Part shown: positions 11,901 through 19,958 of the stretch, one piece after another
Layout of the letters: each line of letters starts with the position of its first letter
Position numbering within the stretch: the stretch's first letter is position 1
NCBI GenBank assembly: GCA_902728285.1
Contig: CACVBU010000534.1
Location: 1,685,939 to 1,749,938, forward strand
DNA length: 64,000 nucleotides
Origin: Clytia hemisphaerica
Lineage: Eukaryota > Cnidaria > Hydrozoa > Leptothecata > Clytiidae
Direction: 5' to 3'
Position numbers and translations under genes: made by a program
The notes under the pieces: generated by a model
What the model was told of the DNA's origin: nothing
Database searches by the model: none
What the model saw: only the letters and a program-made list of their open reading frames with translations

Positions 11901-13828
11901 ACTTAGACCTTCATTGAAGATGGCTTGACTTCTACCTTGTACGTTGTATAATTCAGCTATTGAGGTATCTGATGATTTTCCTTGAACTTCCATGCTTTCT
12001 TGTGATGCGTAACCTCGTTTTTTTTTCAAAATATTTGGAGCTATCTTATCATTTTGCCTGTTTGTCCATTTTAGTAGTAGATAGCTTTGATGTGTCAAGT
12101 ATTGAGATGCTGGGAAAGTATAACGTTTGTTTCGGTTTGGCGAATCAGTTGCATTCTCTGATTGGTTAGTTATTGCCCTGCCTCTCCACCTTCTTTGTAT
12201 GGGCGGACTTGTCTGAAGAGATTTGTTACCGTCCAATTGTTTTTGACTGTTTATTTTATGCTGATGATTGTATTTTGAGGACGTAATGTGTGTTAGGTGT
12301 GGATTTTCCTCAATACATGATAAGACCTATTCGATGGAAAAAAGAATGAATTTGACTTAAATAATCAGGGATTATGCTCTCTCGGTTGGTCTACCGGGGT
12401 TTATCTTTAGGAATGTGTTGAAATTAGACCTAACAAAGGGATACTTAATTTTAGGCAGGATATCGTTCTCGACTTTCACATGGGAGGGCAGTGTTCGATT
12501 AATACTCGATAGTCTGCCCGAAGGTAGGGGAGGCGCCACTCTTTCTTCCTGGGTTGCTCCACTTACGCACTTGATCATTTTCTTAATTGCTGAGCATCAA
12601 GCAGAGAGGCATCAAGTACAATTTTGGGAATCTTTGGTATGGCCCGGCTGGGGGTTGAACCCACAACTTTGCGAACCGTAGCCGGATGCACTACGGTCAC
12701 AATACTTGATACTGCAGGTCACTTGGCAAGTGAATCGACCTTCATCCGGGTTACCCATACAATGTGAGTGGAATTGGGACACTTCTTTTATATAAGTTTC
12801 AGGAGGTATTTCAGACATATGTCATGGCTCTGTTGTGAGGCGATTACAGGGTCGACAGTATCTGGTAAATACTGTGATTTCCTTATCCTACAGTGTCGGG
12901 TCATTCTTCCTATATAGGCGAGACTATATGGGAAGTGGGAGTTGTCATGAGTTAGGGTTTTTTTCACAGCTTGGGCTCTTCCAGAAAAAAAATTAATATG
13001 GGGGGTGGAGGATATACCATTTTTTTGGAAATTTACACCCCGGGCATTGTGAAATTTGACTCTCCTGACAACAGATCTCACCCCCGGACATTCAAAATCA
13101 CCCCTAATCAGAGCAAGCTTGTCCCTAAAACAAGGCAAATTTTGGCGATTTTTCACTACTCCCCTCCCCGGACAAAATATCCAGTATATTCTCAACCCCC
13201 ATGTACAAAGATATTCTGGAAGAGCCCCTTCCAATGAAGCAATGTTAATATCAGCTGGAATATATTACCTTTTCTTCTCGGTGTAATAACCTTTGGCAAA
13301 CCACTTCAAGTAGCGATAACGTCTTATGTAGATAAGTGTAATTATCACTGAGGTTTGAGATCTCGTCAATAATTTCACATTCATTCTGAAGAGAATTCAA
13401 AATCTGTTCATCAATTGATTTTAAGATGTCTTCTTTCAATGCCAAACTTTTCTGCATTCCTATTAGAAAAATATGGGGGAGTACCTAGGATGAATGTTAT
13501 GATATCTCAAGATGATATTAATTTATGAAATACTCGTTTTCTTTATAAGAAGCGGTAAAGTTTTGCTCAGGCTATGAGCTGCTCTTAATTTTTTGAAATT
13601 TTCAGGCTTCTCAGATTGTTCTTAATTTGTTCCTAGATTTTAACCAATGCTCTTATAAAAAATAAGAAACAAGTGTAAGATTAACGTACCTTTAAGAAAG
13701 AGTTGTTGATCCTTGGTAATAGAACGTTTCTCTGATAAAATTGACACATCGAAATAACATTTTTTAATATAAAGCACGTGGCCCTTACGAATCGTTCGCA
13801 ATCGGTCTACCATTTTAATGACTGGCAT
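5943..13828 (-). CDS. uncharacterised coiled-coil/disordered protein, four coding exons, ~516 aa
   Basis: I assembled this from four open segments with consensus splice sites and compatible phases: 13828-13690 (donor G|GTACGT, phase 1), 13459-13269 (acceptor TTTCTAATAG, donor AAG|GTAATA, phase 0), 12326-11712 (acceptor after TTCTTTTTTCC...AATAG, donor AAT|GTAAGT, phase 0) and 6548-5943 (acceptor CTTTCTTTCTTT...CCAG, stop TAA). An in-frame TGA lies just upstream of the first ATG. The ATG at 13813 has the stronger context and could be used instead. Residues ~40-110 are heptad-like (LALKEDILKSIDEQILNSL). The rest is polar and low complexity, with a CC...C.C patch in exon 3, PPPP at ~434 and a basic KRRR patch at ~442. 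I recognise no domain. The third intron (5.2 kb) contains the fibrinogen-like gene on the other strand. Candidate X-box sites lie 200-480 bp upstream. The join to the last exon is the least certain. Confidence 0.65.
7547..7808. mobile_element. fold-back element with 72-bp arms
   Basis: Arms 7547-7618 and 7737-7808 are inverse copies with about three mismatches. Both contain CTTCTCGAGATGCATAAATT and, inverted, the same run. The spacer is 118 bp and non-coding. It lies inside the large intron of the minus-strand gene. Confidence 0.8.
8354..8635. repeat. tandem duplication, 2 x ~143 bp
   Basis: The block containing CCATTTTGTCAAATAAAAAT and CTATATATGGGGTCTTTTTT occurs twice with a period of 143 bp and only a handful of changes. 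It lies upstream of the fibrinogen-like gene. Confidence 0.8.
8688..8763 (+). repeat. direct repeat upstream of the fibrinogen-like gene (partner 10042-10114)
   Basis: CGACGCACTTTT...TACTACTGTCAACACCAAGAACAGAAATT and then ACATTTTGTAATCGC occur here and again at 10042-10114. The two copies bracket the fibrinogen-like gene. This one lies 130-205 bp before the chosen ATG and so may be part of the promoter or 5' UTR. Confidence 0.7.
8893..9861 (+). CDS. secreted PAN/Apple + fibrinogen C-terminal domain protein, 322 aa
   Basis: Single exon. I chose the ATG at 8893 because it has A at -3 and G at +4 and opens a signal peptide (residues 1-19, VFIILINIQFLVAS). Residues ~20-107 form a PAN/Apple-like module with C48, C52, C58 and C75. 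Residues ~109-320 are a fibrinogen-related domain, with NCKDWYNVGYRRDGVYEV, a GGGW segment, GEYYLGNEMLHLLT and GPWWHSQCHENAMNGPY. The first domain disulfide is expected between C109 and C137. C263 and C275 match the second conserved pair. The usual D-x-D-N-D calcium loop after STxD is replaced by STVDRLSC, so calcium binding may be lost, and C259 is extra. Such lectin-like secreted proteins bind glycans or act in adhesion and immunity in invertebrates; the ligand is unknown. A poly(A) signal follows the stop by about 50 bases. Confidence 0.9.
   Translation: MELHQVFIILINIQFLVASTRILNLIATDKTVDYTPFHTEVDIRYPRCISMCSLNPECFSFDYTPPHQQGTNGVCNFYDVTFETYQNQTRSFKTQPGTKYYSYLIFKNCKDWYNVGYRRDGVYEVTLLATQKRHVYCMMEYEGGGWLAFHRRFDGSVNFEDRNWEEYKRGFGYADGEYYLGNEMLHLLTTSENHDWLVRATNFSGTTKMKMIKNVHIENEDASYQLNYDLGDIDTTYSTARYGMSMRGRPFSTVDRLSCLQSCIDDYGPWWHSQCHENAMNGPYQENVFYSTSGIVWFQFDEDGENTYTNMKSDLIMIRPSS
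9913..9918 (+). promoter_or_regulatory. polyadenylation signal AATAAA
   Basis: A canonical AATAAA lies 52 bases past the stop of the PAN/fibrinogen gene. Confidence 0.6.
10042..10114 (+). repeat. direct repeat downstream of the fibrinogen-like gene
   Basis: Second copy of the 8688-8763 segment, with the same order of the two conserved blocks and a 13-bp deletion or replacement between them. No second gene copy follows it. Confidence 0.7.
10451..11496. mobile_element. 1.05-kb TTAA-flanked TIR element (piggyBac-type ends)
   Basis: It starts TTAACCCTTTAAGTACC and ends GGCACTTAAAGGGTTAA, with TTAA at both borders as in piggyBac-type insertions. Internal fragments such as GGTAGGGCACTT and CCTGTAACTCGTCAACC appear, but there is no transposase frame. 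A non-autonomous derivative is likely. Confidence 0.6.
12507..12700 (-). mobile_element. tRNA-derived SINE, copy 1
   Basis: On the minus strand a tRNA-like head with the box B sequence GGTTCAACCCC precedes a body containing GAGCAACCCAGGAAGAAAG and GGCGCCTCCCCTACCTTCGG. The same head-plus-body order occurs at 58881-59145, and the body alone occurs at 60181-60293. The copies are diverged, so this is an old family. Confidence 0.65.
12973..13227. mobile_element. MITE, GGGCTTTTCCAG-terminus family
   Basis: It starts GGGCTCTTCCAGAAAAAAA and ends ATATTCTGGAAGAGCCC, flanked by CTT on both sides (12970-12972 and 13228-13230). The sub-terminal TATGGGGGGTGGAGGATATA has a loose inverse counterpart at the other end. 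The interior shares CCCGGACATT-type words with the copy at 335-572. Confidence 0.8.
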
Positions 13829-14042
13829 ACGTCACCTTTATACCATACTTTAATTTAACGCACATATAAGACTATGATCCAAAACTTTCAATTTTTTCGA
13901 AGTCCTCGATCTGAACACCAAAGACAATACTATACCATGTGTGACCTTCGTTTTTTAAATGTTTACATCATTATCATTAACGTAGTATGGTAGAGAATAC
14001 AATTTGACTATAATGGATCATGCTCAGTTACCCAGCTAAGTC

Positions 14043-14056
14043 GTTGTCATGGTAAC
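14043..14056. promoter_or_regulatory. candidate RFX X-box
   Basis: GTTGTCATGGTAAC is an inverted pair of RFX half-sites with a 2-base spacer and fits the X-box consensus RYYNYY-N(1-3)-RRNRAC. It lies about 215 bp upstream of the first coding exon of the minus-strand coiled-coil gene. Confidence 0.55.
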
Positions 14057-14161
14057 AAAGGAAACGGAACTGTTATGATACACAGATCTGAAAAATCGCT
14101 TTCTAGATTGTTTGATTATATCCGGCGAAAACTTAATTATTTTCTGAAAACCTCAACTTGA

Positions 14162-14175
14162 TTTACCATGGCAAG
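14162..14175. promoter_or_regulatory. weak X-box-like site
   Basis: TTTACCATGGCAAG differs from the X-box consensus at its outermost bases. It is listed because it lies between two better matches. Confidence 0.25.
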
Positions 14176-14294
14176 AGTTTAGCATTATTCCAAAAGAATT
14201 TATTTGTTTTTCAATAGCTTTAATTTTGTACACTTTATATGCCCTATCTAGAAAATAGGTTTGATATCAATGCAAATGCAACGATATCAGTTAA

Positions 14295-14308
14295 GTTACT
14301 ATGGCAAC
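14295..14308. promoter_or_regulatory. candidate RFX X-box
   Basis: GTTACTATGGCAAC is a full match to the RYYNYY-N2-RRNRAC X-box pattern, 252 bp further upstream than the site at 14043. Confidence 0.5.
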
Positions 14309-14794
14309 TCCATAATGGTCACGGCAAGAGGTCGATCTAATTCATTGAGATACTAGATTTTTTAATAAGAATTATACATTCTGTCCAATTATCCATATCA
14401 ATGATTTTAAAGTCAAAACAACATAAATTTTCATGATAAAAGTTGGGCTCACTTTTATTAAGAAAGGCGTCAATGCTAAGCCTTGATGGTGACCTGTTCA
14501 CAGATAGTTTTTGCGAAATCTATAAGTCCTGTATTAAAACTGAAACATGTTAGATTTTTGGAATCGGCATCCTTCCTTGATGCAATATTTATTATCCTAT
14601 AAGAAAAATGTTGCCTCTGGTATTATGTATATCATGTACTTTATATTTACAGAAATTGAATGTTTCGTGCTGGACTTTGAGTGGGAAGTGAGCTTCATTG
14701 TAATAAAACATGATATTTGTTGTTGTTCTCTTCATTAAAAGACCAGCAAATGAAATAGAGGGTATGTTGTAGGCATGGTTTACTCTTTCGTTGA

Positions 14795-15135
14795 TACACG
14801 CTTCTTTTTTTTATATAAGAATACACTTTATAAGGATGTCCATGATGGAAGTTGCCAAATAATTAACAATAATGCTAAGAATGTCACCCCATTATGAAAT
14901 TTTGCTACGCAAGCTAAGAATGCCATTTTTAGAGCATTTTCAATTTTCAAAGGCTCGCTCCTTTCACAAAAATGCCATTTTATGCTTGAGACGTATGTAC
15001 TAAATCTTAAATCTAGTCTGAATTAGGATCCTAACCTAAAAATGCTGAAAGAATATTTTAGGATGATTTTATCAAAAAAGTTAAGAATATCCATGATGAA
15101 ATGGATTTACACCATTCTTATAAAAAACGCGTGTA
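14795..15135. mobile_element. MITE, TACACGC-TTTTTATAAGAA family, second copy
   Basis: It starts TACACGCTTC + T-run + ATAAGAAT and ends TTCTTATAAAAAACGCGTGTA. The right half (GGATCCTAACCT, TCCATGATGAAATGGATTTA) is the reverse complement of the left half of the copy at 4379. An extra AATGCCATTTT pair lies near 14920-14980. Confidence 0.7.
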
Positions 15136-15271
15136 ATTACCGAGTCGCACACATGTTTTTTATAAGAACCATGTAATACATATGGACTTTGAGACTCGAC
15201 TGCTCTTATTATTTTTAAAAAAAAATTAGATTTGGATATCCTTAAAGTGTTCTTAATGCCTTGATAGCTAC

Positions 15272-15347
15272 AAGTTTTGGGAATCGAACCCTGACCTCCA
15301 GCACGGAATTCAAAAACGATGGCCACTACACTACTGCGCCATTCCAA
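15272..15347 (-). mobile_element. tRNA-like sequence, probable SINE head
   Basis: Minus strand: box A-like TGGCGCAGTAGTGTAGTGG and box B GGTTCGATTCCC at tRNA-like spacing. The acceptor arms do not pair well, so I read this as the promoter head of a SINE rather than a working tRNA. Confidence 0.5.
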
Positions 15348-15997
15348 GAAAGAGCTAAGAATAACTAATTTTCAGGCATTCTGCCATAAAATGAGAATAG
15401 TATAATTCTTCGGCAGCTATCTATCTTCCGTTAGAGCTTTTTTCTGTATAGTGATTTACTGGTTATTGACATGCAGCGTGTGACGCTGTTTATACGGCTA
15501 TTTATTATAATCATTATGACTTCAGAGTTTGATGAATTTTTTGCTGAAGTATTTTTAAAATTAATACCAGTCTCCTGGAAACACTTTACTACCAATAATG
15601 AAAAATATTTGGTCACCAATGGAAAGTGAGAACTCACAAACATAACAAGATGTGCATCGAGCAAGCACAAACTATTGTTAAAGTGAAGATTCTTTTTCAA
15701 ATTTGGCATTCTTCTAGGTTTCTATGGAGATTCTATTCAGGAAAGAAGAAATTTGTTTTTCGCCTGAAGCATTGCTAACAAAAAGCTTGAAAACCTATTT
15801 TGATAAGGTTTATTGCAAAAAGATTCAATCAATCAGATCCAGAGTTTTATATTGGTGAAGTTGTAGCAAAACAACTGTTTCTAATAATTTCTGTAATATT
15901 ATCAACTAACAAGCTGATTATATTCGTGTCTAATTCATATCCCAATTCCCAATCGGCGAAAGGAAATTAATTGTGTTTGACAGTATTATTGGACACT

Positions 15998-16915
15998 ATG
16001 GATCTGGCGACTGAAACAGAAATCAAATTATGGATCATAGGAGGTGTTATACTAGTCATCACTCAAGTGGCTGGCTTCTTTGTTTTCCGCTTGCCAGAAC
16101 GTTTGAATTGTATCAAGGGTCATCAATCCTTGGTCATATTAAAAGTCTTCTCTGCAATGATTCCTTTCGAGTTGATAACGGAGCGCGCCGAGAAAAATGA
16201 AGATGGAACACATGAGAAGATTGTTCTATATAATGGTCGAAAAGTGGAAAAAAAGTTGAGTAAACTTCGACTGGCTTTTGTGTTGTACGGTCTTGCAGCG
16301 TATGGCTTGTGGATAACGTTTTTCGTGATTTTTATGGAGGCGACCGAGCGCCGTGATGGCTGTTCACTGGATGCTGTACTTGAAGATGACACAGAATGGG
16401 AATGCTTTAATACAATCACCAAAGAACAGATCAATTGCCATACTGATTTTATCACGTCCTTAAATACATCAAGCACCAATGCTGAATTTGGTAAACCGTT
16501 GAAAAGATTAACCAAACATGTCGAATGCAGTCGTCTTAATTTGCGCCTTGGTGAAGCGGCTGGTCTCGGCTACGCATCTTACAAATTGGTCTTCATCTTT
16601 TTGATCGGTTTAGAAAAAACATATTCAGTGTTGAGAGGAAGATTTCCGAAAAGCTTTATCGTGAGACACCTTGGAAACATTATCTTTGTTTTGGCATCCG
16701 TAGCAACTGGTCTTACGGCTAAATTTCTTCCATCGATTTTTCTTCATTTTTTGAGATATTTTGTACCCTTTGTTCCTGCGGTCGGTATCGTATCGGCAAG
16801 TTCCCGATTGGGAAAAGAAGATATGACAGATGTCGCTGCTTTTTGCCCAGAAGAAGAGAAAGAAGGCTTTGAAATCCAAGAAACAGATTCATATGAAGAA
16901 CTCACAAATAATTAA
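15998..16915 (+). CDS. uncharacterised multi-pass membrane protein, 305 aa
   Basis: Single exon. The ATG at 15998 has A at -3 and G at +4. Four or five hydrophobic segments are visible: ~11-30 (IIGGVILVITQVAGFFVF), ~91-113 (LAFVLYGLAAYGLWITFFVIF), ~188-205, ~226-246 and ~247-267. Between the second and third lies a ~75-residue loop with four cysteines (122, 136, 147, 177) and an N-T-S glycosylation site at 156, so this loop is probably extracellular. The first cytosolic-type loop (31-90) is charged (RAEKNEDGTHEK, RKVEKKLSK). The C-terminal tail (~270-305) is acidic (PEEEKEGFEIQETDSYEE). I do not recognise the family and infer no function. Codon use and length make chance unlikely. Confidence 0.8.
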   Translation: MDLATETEIKLWIIGGVILVITQVAGFFVFRLPERLNCIKGHQSLVILKVFSAMIPFELITERAEKNEDGTHEKIVLYNGRKVEKKLSKLRLAFVLYGLAAYGLWITFFVIFMEATERRDGCSLDAVLEDDTEWECFNTITKEQINCHTDFITSLNTSSTNAEFGKPLKRLTKHVECSRLNLRLGEAAGLGYASYKLVFIFLIGLEKTYSVLRGRFPKSFIVRHLGNIIFVLASVATGLTAKFLPSIFLHFLRYFVPFVPAVGIVSASSRLGKEDMTDVAAFCPEEEKEGFEIQETDSYEELTNN

Positions 16916-17623
16916 GTTACAATTTTTATAAGTGCACTCGAACACCAATGGCGAAAGCAAAGAGGTTCCAGTTACATGTGCTTCTTTTTATTAGTAACTA
17001 GCATTCTAACGTGCTTTAATGTGGTTTGCTACGTAGTCGAAGAGGGCAGCAGACAACTTTTTCGAGTTAAGAAAACATTCGAATTGTAGAGGTTTTAGGG
17101 ACTTACCTGTTATTACATTTAAAAAAAATCAAGAAACTTTAATTTCTGTAGGTGTTTTAGTTTTAGTTATTATTTAATTAGGGGAGTGGACAGACTTAGA
17201 ATATAGTTTACCGGAATACCAATTAGTTTTTACGTGAAATACAGTATCACCAAAGGGTTCATATATGCTCATTTTTTGTCAGTACTCACTAAGAAAGAGT
17301 TAATTTTGATTTTTTTTTTCTGTTTTAAAATTCATTTATATAAATGGCATTATTCACTTTAAATTTATAAAAAGTTTTTAGAATCGATTTTTCTTTCTTT
17401 CTTGATAGGAAAAAACAAACAAGTTTATAAATTTCTACAAAGTTCTTAATCAAACTTGACACAATTCTTTTGAGTAGCCCGGAGTGGGCACTTGATTTCA
17501 AAACAAAAGCCTGTACGCCAAAATTTTGTTTTTTTAACCAGGTCCTTACAGTGCAGCTGTAAATTTTCTTCAAAAAATTGAGCCTGAAATGTAAAAAATG
17601 CAGAAAATAGGGATTTTTTTTGC
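16916..17623. other. no gene recognised
   Basis: AT-rich sequence downstream of the membrane-protein gene. ATTCGAATTGTAGAGG near 17070 may be a scrap of a pogo-like element. Confidence 0.4.
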
Positions 17624-17781
17624 TACATGTTTTTTTCTATAAGCAAGTGTCTGCTCCTATATCAGGCTCGCATTATGCTTAGCATTCTATTGGTCTCAAA
17701 CAATAGAGCCATTGTTTAGGTACCAAAAACTGAGCCTGTATATGATTATAAACGTTATGCTTATAAACGAAAAAACATGTA
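17624..17781. repeat. 158-bp fold-back element
   Basis: TACATG + T-run + CTATAAGCA on the left is inverse to GCTTATAAACGAAAAAACATGTA on the right. CAGGCTC/GAGCCTG forms a second inner pair. The terminus resembles the TTTTTATAAGAA families. Confidence 0.55.
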
Positions 17782-18056
17782 TGCGAAGAAGATTTGAACC
17801 AAAAAATCTCTGTACTTTCCCTCAATTAACAACATTTTTGACTTGAAGGTCAGTTGTTGCTGGAAATCCTTTTATACAATAGAGAGGGAGGTTCAAGGTT
17901 GACGGATAACCGGAATCGTGCCTTTTTTCGGTTGGAATGGTGGGATGTGACGAAAATTTTGACGGAATTTCGGAAACTGAACTGTGTCAATCCTAAGAGA
18001 CGAAATTTAGCAAAATATTGGTAGGAATTTCGGAATCGGTAAATATATAATAAAAT

Positions 18057-18375
18057 TGTACAGAGGCGATTCTATAGCCTCTGTACTACGCCCAGAAACC
18101 ACCTTCCACGCCCGTAACGCCCTCGTTACGGTTGAATGAACTTGAAAGTGTTTTACTCTGCTCAGATCGCCTGATCTGGGAGTCTAGTTTCGGATATGAA
18201 TGGAGTCGGTGGTTTCTGGAATGCGTCAGGTAAGATCTCTTTTAGATGTAAGATAGTATATAGCATGCACAGAAATACGTACAGTCTCCCCTTCTCTGTT
18301 TAATGTTCGAACTAGTCCTCCACCCGTTAATAATGTGGTGTCGACTTAGGCCTGGGCCGGCATCGCATTATTACA
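18057..18375 (+). repeat. 5' LTR of the chromovirus
   Basis: 319 bp, TG...CA ends, base-for-base identical to 26648-26966. The first 30 bases contain an inverted pair (ACAGAGGC / GCCTCTGT). Confidence 0.95.
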
Positions 18376-18377
18376 AA

Positions 18378-18390
18378 TGGCGCCCAACGT
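18378..18390 (+). promoter_or_regulatory. primer binding site, tRNA-Lys type
   Basis: TGGCGCCCAACGT begins two bases after the 5' LTR and equals the start of the tRNA-Lys primer site used by several retroelements. Confidence 0.85.
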
Positions 18391-19958
18391 AATTAAAGAT
18401 CCCGGAGCTTATTTAGAAATTTTTTTTACAGGGTTTTATTTTTGAAAGACGTAATTTTTCGGCTCCTTAATAAAACAGAAAAAATAATAATAAAACCGAC
18501 TTCCTTAAGCACTAATGGAAGGGGTTTTTGTTTGGTTTCATCGATCTTCTGGGTCTGTATCTACATAACGTAGCGATATAGTATCTGGAGCGCACTATAT
18601 CGGTGTCATCCGACTTTTTTTTATCCTCAAAGAATTTGAAAAAAATTAGTAAGAAAAAAACACTTTTAATGTGCGCACGGGTTATAGACTACTCCAACAA
18701 GGTCGAGGCAATGACGGGCGTCTTGTATATAAGGAGAACTACCCAAGGGACACACTGCCCGTTCCAGTGTAACTATAACATGTTGATTGAATAGGAGGTT
18801 AGATGGTTGTGTGAGAGAGTAGAGAGAGTTATTTAGGTGTTACATGTACAAATATAAATTAACGATTATTTTTTTCTTTCAGCAGACAGTGGGGCAGTCT
18901 AGAAAGTTGAGTGAATGTGAGAAGCGCGCGCTATATAAGTTTAAAGCTCAGAATGATGTCTCGAGGCAATGAGAGTTATGACGAGTGTGGGGGATTATTG
19001 AGTTATTTGGAAATATTGAATTGAGTTATGAATTACAGAGTTATATAGAAGATTATTTGAGTTATGAAAAGAGTATTGCGATTTTTTGGACCACGTGTGA
19101 CCATAGCTTAGCGCCCGAGCGTGGAACAGCCACGTTGGTGGATAATAGAAATTTAATGAGATATATAGGAATCATGATGGAGGTTTAGTAGATATACGTA
19201 TTTAGGTTTTGAGAAATTTCGGAGAAAATCGAATTGCAAATTTGCAGAGAAAATTAGTTGTACAGAATATGCGCAGTTCAGTACATGAAAATAGAAACAC
19301 TGTTTGGTATGATAAACAAGCTAAAAATAGAATTGATGAAAGTCGAACAAGATTAGCTCATGACCAAACAAAGTAACAGAAGATTGTTGAGATTGTTTCG
19401 CAGCGATCCCTTTAATTTTTGTTTATACACAAGCAAAGTTACTGAGTTTGTTGGGCCAACCATGAAGTTTTTGTGCAACAAGCGAATGATTGATTGTGAG
19501 TGAACAAAAATTAAAGTGAATGCTGAATATGAGTATTTGAAATTAGTGGAGTAGAATGACCTGAATCGACCTTCTTTGCGAAGTAGATTTCTTCTGGATA
19601 GGATTCAACTGAAATTTTCGTTGTTTTTTATTGGTTATTTCGTTGAAATTTTTTTGGAAAATTTTTTTTACCTGGAGTTATTAGTTGTTGTTTTTTTGGT
19701 GTTGACAAAATCTGATTGGTGGAATCGGTACCAGCCTGTCAATCGGACACAGGGACTACACGGAAAAGAACAACCAGGACGTCAAGGTACCACATATATT
19801 GTGTTGTTGATAGCGATTATAGTAGGTTTACGTTGTTGAGATTAGTGCCAAAAGTGATTCACAAAAGCAACCGCTTCCTCGTAATAAAAAAGTGAGACAG
19901 GGGTGCCTGCCACGCATCTTATAAAAAAGATTAAGAAACTGTTTTGTTACAGCGTCCC
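18391..19958 (+). other. 1.57-kb leader of the chromovirus
   Basis: Long untranslated leader with only short frames, for example 19576-19839, which is hydrophobic and lacks an ATG. TTTTGTTACAG just before the gag ATG resembles a 3' splice site, so leader splicing is possible but unproven. Confidence 0.4.

Noticed and set aside
15431-15709. Minus-strand frame upstream of the coiled-coil gene, with a donor-like GTGAGT
   Set aside because: The coiled-coil gene has its own ATG preceded by an in-frame stop, so this cannot be an upstream coding exon of it. No other partner was found.
15971-15997. Upstream extension of the membrane protein
   Set aside because: It begins with TTG. The ATG at 15998 has good context.
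16123-16879. Long antisense frames opposite the membrane-protein gene
   Set aside because: Shadows of the sense gene.
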